5,701 nucleotides of DNA from Desulfobacterales bacterium (lineage in GTDB: Bacteria; Desulfobacterota; Desulfobacteria; Desulfobacterales; ETH-SRB1): assembly GCA_030017395.1 (NCBI GenBank), contig JASEIZ010000145.1:1-5701 (forward strand). The letters are read 5' to 3'. Position 1 is the stretch's first letter. Each line of letters opens with the position of its first letter. Positions 1 to 5,431 of this stretch are shown one piece after another. Under the pieces are notes generated by a model. That model saw nothing but the letters and a program-made list of their open reading frames with translations, did no database searches and was not told the DNA's origin. Both the position numbers and the translations under genes were made by a program.

Positions 1-2
1 CT

Positions 3-1112
3 GAAACATACCTGATTGGGCTGGATATCACGATTAAAAATGGTTCTCATCAAACAATACAGGATAATCTGATACTGTCGTTAATGAAAATCTATTCTAA
101 ACAAGATGACAATTATGGCTTTGAAGGTCCAAGCGCCATGATTAATAATTCTCTTGAGCAGATCAAGGCCAAGAAAATAAAAGACAAAAACATATATACA
201 GGAGTTTTGCAATGGATTGCGGTTCAGAATCGTTACTTTATGTCAAGCATTATTCCGACGAAGCCTGTTGAAGCAAGTATGCGTCTTTTCCTTCAGGATG
301 ACCTGTTGGAAGCGCAGTATGTACAGCCGAACACTATAATAAAACAGGGGATGCAGCATGATTATGAATACAAGCTGTTTTTTGGACCAAAAAAAACAAG
401 CGTTCTCAAGCAAATAGATTATAACCTTGCTGATGCGATTAATTTTGGAATGTTTGATGTTATTGCCAAACCGTGCCTCTGGTTTATGAATTTTCTATAC
501 AGAATTTTTCCTAACTATGGTGTTGCCATTATTATTTTAACTATACTGACAAAAGTCATCTTTTGGCCTCTTGGTACAAAGAGCTATAAAACGATGAATG
601 AAATGAAAAAGATTCAACCCCTGTTAAAGGATATAAGAGCGAAGTATAAAAACGATAAAAAGAAAATGCAGGAAGAAACTATGGCTTTACATAAAACATA
701 CAAGATAAATCCTTTGGGAGGATGTCTTCCCATGCTTGTGCAAATACCCGTATTTTTCGCACTTTATCGTATGTTGTATGAAGCCATAGAACTCAGACAC
801 GCTCCTTTTTATAGCTGGGTTACAGACCTGTCTGCTCCGGATCGCCTTTTTCATTTTAGCTTTTCCATACCGCTGATGGAGCCGCCTTACGGCATTCCTG
901 TTTTAACCATTGTTATGGGCGCCACCATGTTTCTGCAGCAGCAACTCTCGCCGCCTGTGGGTGATCCCGCTCAGGCTAAGATGATGAAATTCCTGCCGAT
1001 TGTTTTTACGGTGATATTTATAAATTTTTCTTCCGGACTTGTTTTGTACTGGTTGATAAACAATATCCTGTCTATTGCGCAACAGTATTATATTATAAAA
1101 AAGAAAGCTTAA
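3..1112 (+). CDS. yidC: Membrane protein insertase YidC/Oxa1, C-terminal part (5' end outside the window)
   Basis: YidC inserts and folds inner-membrane proteins, alone or with SecYEG. The frame is open from base 3 to the TAA at 1110-1112 (369 codons), so the ATG at 84 is an internal Met and the true start is upstream. Against the E. coli protein (548 aa), roughly the first third is missing. Fragment residues 1 to about 130 are the end of the periplasmic P1 domain. The conserved insertase core follows, with likely membrane segments near 172-190, 240-262, 297-314, 330-343 and 345-364. Hallmarks are INPLGGCLPMLVQIPVFFAL in the third segment and the following LRHAPFYSWVTDLSAPD, both close to E. 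coli. The groove position that is Arg366 in E. coli is Lys here (codon 552-554), still positively charged. A charged cytoplasmic hairpin (KKIQPLLKDIRAKYKNDKKK) separates the first two core segments. jag follows after 15 nt, so the two are probably cotranscribed. Identification is firm; the start cannot be assigned. Confidence 0.96.
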   Translation, partial: ETYLIGLDITIKNGSHQTIQDNLILSLMKIYSKQDDNYGFEGPSAMINNSLEQIKAKKIKDKNIYTGVLQWIAVQNRYFMSSIIPTKPVEASMRLFLQDDLLEAQYVQPNTIIKQGMQHDYEYKLFFGPKKTSVLKQIDYNLADAINFGMFDVIAKPCLWFMNFLYRIFPNYGVAIIILTILTKVIFWPLGTKSYKTMNEMKKIQPLLKDIRAKYKNDKKKMQEETMALHKTYKINPLGGCLPMLVQIPVFFALYRMLYEAIELRHAPFYSWVTDLSAPDRLFHFSFSIPLMEPPYGIPVLTIVMGATMFLQQQLSPPVGDPAQAKMMKFLPIVFTVIFINFSSGLVLYWLINNILSIAQQYYIIKKKA

Positions 1113-1116
1113 TAAT

Positions 1117-1121
1117 GGAGG
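1117..1121 (+). promoter_or_regulatory. Shine-Dalgarno sequence of jag
   Basis: GGAGG lies six bases before the jag ATG, in the short yidC-jag spacer. It is the clearest ribosome binding site in the left half of the window and fixes the jag start. Confidence 0.8.
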
Positions 1122-1127
1122 TTATAT

Positions 1128-1895
1128 ATGTCGCCTTCTTTGGAATTTGAAGGTAAAGATATTGAGCAAGCAGTCAAAAACGCCTGTGATGCGCTTAATA
1201 TACCCAAAGAAAAACTCAAACACGATGTTATTTCTTACGGATCTACCGGTATTTTCGGGTTGGTCGGAGCAAAGCAAGCAAAGATACGGGTTAAGGAAAC
1301 TGATTCTTTGCGCGAGATCAAGCCGGAGACGGTCTGCAAAAAGCAGACGAACAGTATTGGTGATGGCGATAAATTATTAACAAAAACACCTGTGAGTACG
1401 GTAACAACTCCAGATGATTTTAAACCGGTCGATCTTGGAAGGGATGTTTTACAGCATATAGTTGATTGCATTACTACTGATACAACAACATCAGTCGAAC
1501 GGGATGAGGACAGAATATTGTTCAGGGTGAAGGGGGGCAATCCTGCGCTTTTAATTGGTAAACACGGACAGACACTTGAGGCCATACAATATATGGTTGA
1601 AAAAATCGTCAACAAGAACAGCGAGCAAAGAATACGCATACAGGTAGATGTGGATGGTTATCTGGACAACAGACAGACAAGTTTGCAAAAACTGGTCGGA
1701 CGGCTTGCTAAAAAATCAAAGCAAACAGGTAAACCTGTGACAATAGGTCAAATGAATGCCTATGACAGAAGAATTGTGCACCTTGCCTTAAAAGATGATA
1801 GCGAAATTAGAACCAAAAGTATCGGCAACGGCTATATCAAGAAGTTGATGATATTTCCCAGAAAAAATTTTATCAAAAAGAAAGTCTTTGATTGA
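1128..1895 (+). CDS. jag: Jag/KhpB-type RNA-binding protein (Jag_N, KH, R3H domains)
   Basis: A 255-aa single-stranded nucleic acid-binding protein of the SpoIIIJ-associated (Jag) family, normally encoded beside yidC; in Gram-positives the homologue KhpB binds RNA and affects cell division. Residues 4-56 form the Jag_N domain, with the typical glycine-rich loop STGIFGLVG (39-47). Residues about 57-100 are a low-conservation linker. Residues about 101-180 are a KH domain, with the GxxG loop present as GKHG (144-147). Residues about 183-247 are the R3H domain, with R214xxxH218 inside MNAYDRRIVHLAL. The ATG at 1128 is supported by GGAGG at 1117-1121, six bases upstream. The gene sits 15 nt after yidC, and its TGA at 1893-1895 would overlap a TTG alternative start of mnmE. 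The length is somewhat above the minimal three-domain form but ordinary for Gram-negative Jag. The C-terminus ends in a basic run (KNFIKKK). The precise role in this organism is unknown. Confidence 0.94.
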   Translation: MSPSLEFEGKDIEQAVKNACDALNIPKEKLKHDVISYGSTGIFGLVGAKQAKIRVKETDSLREIKPETVCKKQTNSIGDGDKLLTKTPVSTVTTPDDFKPVDLGRDVLQHIVDCITTDTTTSVERDEDRILFRVKGGNPALLIGKHGQTLEAIQYMVEKIVNKNSEQRIRIQVDVDGYLDNRQTSLQKLVGRLAKKSKQTGKPVTIGQMNAYDRRIVHLALKDDSEIRTKSIGNGYIKKLMIFPRKNFIKKKVFD

Positions 1896-1918
1896 ACCGC
1901 TTTCAGAAGCATATTCTC

Positions 1919-1923
1919 AAGGG
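1919..1923 (+). promoter_or_regulatory. Ribosome binding site supporting the ATG-1930 start of mnmE
   Basis: AAGGG lies six bases before ATG 1930. The in-frame TTG at 1888 has only a loose purine run (AAAAAGAAAG) ahead of it. This spacing, with the family-typical N-terminus, favours the internal ATG over the longer TTG start. Confidence 0.55.
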
Positions 1924-1929
1924 TTTCAA

Positions 1930-3306
1930 ATGGACAATCCAACCATTGCTGCTGTTGCGACGCCAATAGGTCGCGGTGGTATCGGTATTATCAAAATTTC
2001 CGGCGAAAAGGCCTTAAGGATAGCCGCAACTGTTTTTAAAAGCTCTTCTTTTGCAAGATTTAAATCCCATCGGCTATACCATGGATATGTTGTTGATCCG
2101 GCAAACGGGCGGCGGCTCGACGAGGTGCTTTTGGCAATTATGAAGGCGCCACGTTCATATACCGGTGAGGATGTTGTAGAGATACAGGCTCATTCGGGGC
2201 CTGTTGTATTAAGCTCTATTCTGGAACTGGTGTTAAAAAACGGCGCCAGGCTTGCCGAGCCGGGCGAGTTTACAAAGAGAGCATATATAAATGGCCGCAT
2301 TGATCTTACACAGGCTGAGGCGGTTGTTGACATTATCAATGCCAGAACAAACAAATCACTCGAAATCGCCACTGCTCAGCTAAAAGGTGATATGCGAAGG
2401 AGCATTGAAACAATAAGGGGTTCGCTGTTTGATGTTTTTGCTGAAATAAATGCAGCCATAGATTTTCCGGATGATGTTACAGAGATTGTTGATATTGATA
2501 CACCAATCAAAACACTTCAGGACAAAATTATTGCAAGATTAAAAGAGCTAATAGAACGATATGAAAACGCCCATGTTTTGAGAGACGGTCTTAAGCTGGT
2601 TGTTGTAGGCCGCCCAAACGTAGGAAAGTCAAGCCTTATGAATCGTCTGCTCCAAAAGGAACGAGCTATTGTTGCTTCAATGCCAGGTACTACAAGAGAC
2701 TTTATAGAAGAGCCGTTAGGCATCAGAGGCATTCCTGTAATTATTACAGACACCGCGGGTTTGCATGAAACAGACGACCCTGTTGAGGTTATCGGCATCA
2801 AAAAGACTTATGAACACACAGATCTGTCCGATCTGGTTTTGTTTGTGGTTGATGCAAGTTGCCGGATAACAGAGGAAGACTATAAGATATATGAAAGAAT
2901 CAGCGACAGGAATCTGATAATAGTTATAAACAAATCGGATCTTGTAGATGATAAATACAAACTTGATGTGCCGAATTCCTGGATTAATATTCCGCAAGTT
3001 AAAATATCGGCTCTTTATGGTCAGGGACTTGACCGACTTAAAGATTTAATAGCAAAAATATCCCTTGGAGAACATGGTTTCGACACTGAACATACAATCG
3101 TTCCAAATTTAAGGCACAAGATAGCTCTTGAGAGAAGTCTTGAGGCCGCATCATCAGCTGTTGAAGGAATGCAAAGGCGAACACCATTTGAATTGATTTC
3201 CATCGATATTAAGGAAGCTATCGATTCGCTGGAAGAAATTACAGGCGTTATTGCCAACGAAGACATGCTTGACAGGATTTTCAGCAGATTTTGTATAGGC
3301 AAATAA
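1930..3306 (+). CDS. mnmE: tRNA uridine-5-carboxymethylaminomethyl modification GTPase MnmE
   Basis: MnmE works with MnmG to install (carboxymethyl)aminomethyl groups on U34 of certain tRNAs, using folate-derived one-carbon units and GTP. The 458-aa protein matches the usual length (E. coli 454). The N-terminal folate-binding domain begins TIAAVATPIGRGGIGIIKIS and carries PGEFTKRAYINGRIDLTQAE (111-130). The G domain, nested in a helical domain, has all GTPase motifs: GRPNVGKS (227-234), GTTRD (253-257), DTAG (274-277), NKSD (334-337) and SA (360-361). The protein ends in CIGK (455-458), whose Cys is the conserved C-terminal cysteine. I chose ATG 1930 because AAGGG (1919-1923) is well spaced and the protein then begins where family members begin. 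A TTG at 1888 would add 14 residues and overlap jag by 8 nt, with a poorer ribosome site. It is preceded by yidC and jag, but mnmG is not downstream. Identification is very secure; the start is moderately so. Confidence 0.96.
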   Translation: MDNPTIAAVATPIGRGGIGIIKISGEKALRIAATVFKSSSFARFKSHRLYHGYVVDPANGRRLDEVLLAIMKAPRSYTGEDVVEIQAHSGPVVLSSILELVLKNGARLAEPGEFTKRAYINGRIDLTQAEAVVDIINARTNKSLEIATAQLKGDMRRSIETIRGSLFDVFAEINAAIDFPDDVTEIVDIDTPIKTLQDKIIARLKELIERYENAHVLRDGLKLVVVGRPNVGKSSLMNRLLQKERAIVASMPGTTRDFIEEPLGIRGIPVIITDTAGLHETDDPVEVIGIKKTYEHTDLSDLVLFVVDASCRITEEDYKIYERISDRNLIIVINKSDLVDDKYKLDVPNSWINIPQVKISALYGQGLDRLKDLIAKISLGEHGFDTEHTIVPNLRHKIALERSLEAASSAVEGMQRRTPFELISIDIKEAIDSLEEITGVIANEDMLDRIFSRFCIGK

Positions 3307-3322
3307 TGTTTCACGTGAAACA
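3307..3322 (+). promoter_or_regulatory. parS: parS centromere-like site (ParB/Spo0J binding palindrome)
   Basis: The 16 bases TGTTTCACGTGAAACA form a perfect palindrome and match the widely conserved bacterial chromosomal parS consensus (TGTTnCACGTGAAACA). ParB-CTP clamps load at such sites, spread, and recruit SMC/ParA to segregate the origin region. The site begins on the base directly after the mnmE TAA stop, so it lies wholly outside coding sequence. parS sites are typically oriC-proximal, and the yidC-jag-mnmE cluster is commonly near oriC, so the context agrees. parA and parB are not in the window. The match and symmetry are seen directly; ParB binding is inferred from the consensus. 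Confidence 0.88.
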
Positions 3323-3345
3323 AGGCTAAAGGTTAAAAAAAACAA

Positions 3346-3433
3346 CCACGAAAACACGAAACAAGGAAATCGCTAAACAGAAAAAATGTAAGTTTTATTT
3401 TTTGCTTCCATGTAAAATTTTGTGCTTTTGTGA
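3346..3433. repeat. Degenerate inverted repeat of CCACGAAAACACGAAA type
   Basis: The left arm CCACGAAAACACGAAA (3346-3361) faces the right arm TTTTGTGCTTTTGTGA (3418-3433). The right arm's reverse complement agrees at 12 of 16 positions, and every difference is a transition. Each arm is itself two CACRAAA units. Similar CACGAAA-rich intergenic sequence is familiar to me from delta-proteobacterial genomes, but I cannot confirm family membership from this window. The 56-bp interior encodes nothing recognisable. It may be an eroded dispersed repeat or simply low-complexity sequence. Confidence 0.4.
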
Positions 3434-3484
3434 TAAACAAGCTATGTTTAGATTTCTAACAAACCTTAGTTTTCACTTTGTTTA

Positions 3485-3502
3485 AACCGGCATGCCCGGG
3501 TT
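3485..3502 (+). promoter_or_regulatory. Small hairpin abutting the YkgJ-gene Shine-Dalgarno
   Basis: AACCGG (3485-3490) can pair with CC (3496-3497) and GGTT (3499-3502), around a CATGC loop with one bulged G, ending on the base before AGGAG. It contains the 8-bp palindrome GGCATGCC (3489-3496). It could be a leader-RNA hairpin influencing translation or an operator, or could be chance. The pairing is seen; the function is inference. Confidence 0.3.
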
Positions 3503-3507
3503 AGGAG
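3503..3507 (+). promoter_or_regulatory. Ribosome binding site that selects ATG 3515 for the YkgJ-family gene
   Basis: AGGAG is separated by only one base from ATG 3509 but by seven from the in-frame ATG at 3515. The second ATG is therefore the likely start, and the longer reading by two residues (Met-Ile) is unlikely. Confidence 0.6.
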
Positions 3508-3514
3508 CATGATC

Positions 3515-4219
3515 ATGGATATAGATTTTTCACCTTTTTTCAGGAGATATGAAGAGATAGTGGCAAAGGCGGATGCCGTTTTTGAACGCGTAAAAAAGGA
3601 ACACCCAGAATGTGTAACGTGTAAACAGGAGTGCTCTGACTGTTGTTATGCTCTTTTCGATATTAGTTTGATTGAAGGATTATATATAAATTATCACTTC
3701 AACAAAAAATTTAAAGGAAAAGAAAGGGATAGGCTTGTTGACAAGTTGAACAGAGCAGACAGGGATGCCCACAGGATAAAGAAAAAATCATATAGAGATT
3801 TGAAAGCAGGAAAAAAAGAAGATGACATATTAATGGATATAGCAGAGAAACGAATTAGATGCCCACTGCTAAACGAGCAAAATCTTTGCGATATGTATGA
3901 ATACCGGCCCATAACATGCCGGTTATACGGGATTCCAACCAGTATTGGCGGATCAGGTCATACATGCGGCAAATCCGGTTTTGTTGAGGGCAGGCAGTAT
4001 CCCACGGTGAACCTGGATATACTCCATGACAATCTTTACAAAATATCCGCTGAGCTTGTAAAAGAAATTGAGTCCAGCTATGTGAAAATGGCGGATATGC
4101 TTGTGCCGCTATCCATGGCTCTTATTACCAGTTATGATGAAAAGTTTTTTGGATTAAAAAACACCAAGAAGAACAACTCTAAAGAAAAGCAGAAAGCCCA
4201 AAAGGAGCAGAAAAAATGA
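3515..4219 (+). CDS. YkgJ-family cysteine-cluster protein (putative metal or Fe-S site)
   Basis: A 234-aa soluble protein with the CxxCxxCC-type signature of the YkgJ/UPF0153 family. The N-terminal cluster is C33, C36, C40 and C43-C44 (CVTCKQECSDCC). The second half supplies C116 (RCPLL), C125 (LCDMYEYRP), C135 (ITCRLYGIP) and C151 (HTCG), including the family's CxMYexRPxxCRxyg signature. The pattern suggests Zn or Fe-S coordination. Family members have no settled biochemical role, although the flagellin lysine methylase FliB carries a related cluster. No signal peptide or membrane segment is visible. A charged, helical, coiled-coil-like stretch (about 62-115) separates the two cysteine groups. 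The C-terminal 20 or so residues are a Lys/Gln/Asn-rich tail that looks disordered. The TGA overlaps the next gene's ATG (ATGA). ATG 3515 is preferred over 3509 from Shine-Dalgarno spacing. Family is confident; function is unknown. Confidence 0.88.
   Translation: MDIDFSPFFRRYEEIVAKADAVFERVKKEHPECVTCKQECSDCCYALFDISLIEGLYINYHFNKKFKGKERDRLVDKLNRADRDAHRIKKKSYRDLKAGKKEDDILMDIAEKRIRCPLLNEQNLCDMYEYRPITCRLYGIPTSIGGSGHTCGKSGFVEGRQYPTVNLDILHDNLYKISAELVKEIESSYVKMADMLVPLSMALITSYDEKFFGLKNTKKNNSKEKQKAQKEQKK
4202..4207 (+). promoter_or_regulatory. Shine-Dalgarno of the 116-aa protein gene, inside the YkgJ-family coding end
   Basis: AAGGAG lies eight bases before ATG 4216, within the lysine-rich tail codons of the upstream gene. 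Together with the ATGA overlap this supports coupled translation. Confidence 0.65.
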
Positions 4220-4566
4220 CAGAAATTTCCCCTGAAGAGGAGGAAAGGAGAAAAAAGGCCATACTTGACAGCATGTCTCCGCGGCGACGGAAACATATCC
4301 TGAAAAAAGGTTATGATAAATGGGATCCTTTTATCAAGCCAAAAGATCCGATAGATATCAGGAAAGATGTAACAAAACGCACAACCCAGATGCTTATAAG
4401 AGAATTTATGCAGACATGCAGCCAGGAAGATTATAACAACGAATTCGGGAAAGGGGCCTTTGAAATTTGCTACGGCATAATAAACAACGATGAAAAGTTT
4501 AGAGGCATGTTTGAGTTTGCATGCTGGTATAAGGAACTCTTGAAAAAGGAAGGACACGTTGAGTGA
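4216..4566 (+). CDS. Uncharacterised 116-aa protein, middle gene of the YkgJ / PrmA-like operon
   Basis: A small, highly charged, apparently cytosolic protein with no signal peptide or membrane helix. I do not recognise a named domain. The N-terminal third is acidic then basic (EEEERRKK, SPRRRKHILKK). A central segment, YDKWDPFIKPKDPIDIRKD, is rich in Asp/Pro and aromatic residues. The C-terminal half (TTQMLIREFMQ, then EICYGIINNDEKFRGMFEFACWYKELLKK) looks helical. Cysteines 68, 85 and 103 are scattered and do not form an obvious metal site. The composition and patterned conservation-like blocks resemble conserved hypotheticals of sulfate-reducing Desulfobacterota, but that is recollection rather than a search. 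It starts within the stop of the YkgJ-family gene (ATGA) and its own TGA overlaps the GTG of the methyltransferase gene (GTGA). It is probably made stoichiometrically with both neighbours, and could be a partner or an adaptor to either. Confidence 0.82.
   Translation: MTEISPEEEERRKKAILDSMSPRRRKHILKKGYDKWDPFIKPKDPIDIRKDVTKRTTQMLIREFMQTCSQEDYNNEFGKGAFEICYGIINNDEKFRGMFEFACWYKELLKKEGHVE
4546..4554 (+). promoter_or_regulatory. Shine-Dalgarno of the PrmA-like gene, supporting its GTG start
   Basis: AAGGAAGGA lies eight bases before GTG 4563, inside the end of the upstream gene. No ATG or GTG closer to the methyltransferase core has comparable spacing, so the GTG start overlapping TGA is preferred. 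Confidence 0.6.
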
Positions 4567-5129
4567 CATCCGTAAACAAGTACAATTTGCTGAAACAAAA
4601 AGTAGCCGAAACCGTATTTGAATCAGATAGATGCTTGACCCAGTTGGACATAGAAAAGGAATTAGCAAACAGATATTTTTATCCCAAAAAACAGATAAAA
4701 CAGGCAATCAAGGCTTTGGTTGCAGAACAGACCCTTACATATACTTATAAGTATGGCCAAACTTTCCTGGAAAAATCATTTAACAAGCCGGTGCGGATAT
4801 CAAAACGGGTTGTTGTTAAGCCGCCGAGTATTGCATACAGGCCTAAAGCTGGCGATCTGGTAATCGAGTTGCTGCAGGGAGTGTCTTTTGGCAATGGAGA
4901 GCATCCAACTACAAGGCTGGCAATTAGAGGTATCGAGCATGCATTATCTTCTGACAGATTTTTAAGAGGCGATCAAAATAAATTTGCCCTTGATATTGGA
5001 ACAGGCTCAGGAATTCTTGCAATTACAGCAGTTTTGTTTGGCATAGACAAGGCTATCGGAATTGATATTGATTCTGTTGCAAGATCGGAAGCTAAAAACA
5101 ATATTTCACTTCATTGCTGTCCAAAATAG
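4563..5129 (+). pseudogene. PrmA-like SAM-dependent methyltransferase, 3' end lost to an IS insertion
   Basis: Resembles ribosomal protein L11 methyltransferase (PrmA) in its catalytic half. GVSFGNGEHPTTRLAIRGIE (106-125) matches the PrmA FGTGxHPTTRL block. ALDIGTGSGILAI (142-154) is SAM motif I, and GIDID (166-170) is the acidic loop that binds the SAM ribose. The frame ends at residue 188 (TAG 5127-5129), straight after AKNNISL, where PrmA continues with the motif containing the active-site N-(I/L) segment and further strands. About 100 residues are missing. The last residues (HCCPK) read into the IS end, so the product is presumably non-functional. Residues about 1-75 do not look like the usual PrmA L11-binding domain; they resemble a winged-helix fold (LTQLDIEKEL ... 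YPKKQIKQAIKALVAEQTLTYTY). The true substrate may therefore not be L11. GTG overlaps the preceding TGA, with a good Shine-Dalgarno. The 3' fragment should lie beyond the IS, outside this window. Confidence 0.82.
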
Positions 5130-5431
5130 CTTGGATTTTCAAGTTTCGGGTCAATAAAAACAGTTAGTTGTATTTGAAAAATCGGCTTTTCCATGTTCAG
5201 GTTGTCGTTTTCAATAGTAAATGCTGTCCAACTCCGGTGAAAGGAAGCAGATATTGGACAGACTTGGGAACAATTGGCAAAACATCAAATGGGCGGTCAA
5301 TCCAGTCCCATAAGTTCCTGTAAGTAAAAAGGTTCCAACGTAAAAATGCTACAAGATTTGATAATGACCATTGAAATTTCGATTTGAACTGTAGATATTT
5401 TATGAGCAGCATGGCAATCAATGCTGTCCAA
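5115..5431. repeat. Three direct copies of TGCTGTCCAA at the IS end and in the transposase gene
   Basis: TGCTGTCCAA occurs at 5115-5124 (element end), 5222-5231 and 5422-5431. The last two share AATGCTGTCCAA (5220-5231 and 5420-5431), exactly 200 bp apart. In the transposase gene the two internal copies are read in different frames (Gly-Gln-His versus Trp-Thr-Ala), so the identity is not forced by protein sequence. They could be subterminal transposase-binding sites, or coincidence. The copies are seen; the role is inferred. Confidence 0.5.

Larger units (their letters stand above)
3307..3514. other. Intergenic region between mnmE and the YkgJ-family gene
   Basis: About 200 AT-rich bases with no convincing gene. 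In order it holds the parS palindrome, a degenerate inverted CACGAAA/TTTTGTG repeat (3346-3361 and 3418-3433), a purely AT stem (AAAAAAT 3381-3387 with ATTTTTT 3397-3403), the 8-bp palindrome GTTTAAAC (3480-3487), and a GC-rich hairpin just before the next ribosome site. A weak sigma-70-like pair, TTGTGC (3420-3425) and TATGTT (3443-3448) with 17-bp spacing, could drive the downstream trio. The -35 matches the consensus at only three positions, so I do not call it a promoter. No strong intrinsic terminator for mnmE is visible. Confidence 0.6.

Noticed and set aside
84..86. ATG as the start of yidC
   Set aside because: The same frame is open to base 3 and the upstream codons read as YidC periplasmic domain, so this is an internal Met.
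1235..1639. Antisense open frame of 134 codons across jag
   Set aside because: Lies opposite a well-supported Jag coding region and shows no recognisable family, only hydrophobic Ser/Cys-rich shadow sequence.
3307..3322. parS palindrome as a transcription terminator
   Set aside because: No hairpin loop length and no following T-run; the exact match to the ParB site explains the symmetry better.
3306..3329. Tiny reading frame MFHVKQG after mnmE, and the antisense frame beginning MFHVKH (3021-3323)
   Set aside because: Both arise from reading the parS palindrome. MFHVK starts are real in some rsmG genes, but here the forward frame stops after seven codons and the reverse one is a shadow of mnmE.
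3381..3403. Possible intrinsic terminator after mnmE (AAAAAAT ... ATTTTTT)
   Set aside because: The stem contains only A-T pairs and lies about 75 bases past the stop codon; too weak to call a terminator.
3901..3926. Hairpin ACCGGC / GCCGGT inside the YkgJ-family gene
   Set aside because: Six-base stem with nine-base loop falls in codons for the conserved YRPITCRLYG block, so coding constraint explains it adequately.
4132..4707. Antisense open frame of 191 codons across the YkgJ / 116-aa / PrmA-like junctions
   Set aside because: Phe/Cys-rich shadow sequence spanning the junctions of three supported genes with good ribosome sites; no recognisable domain.
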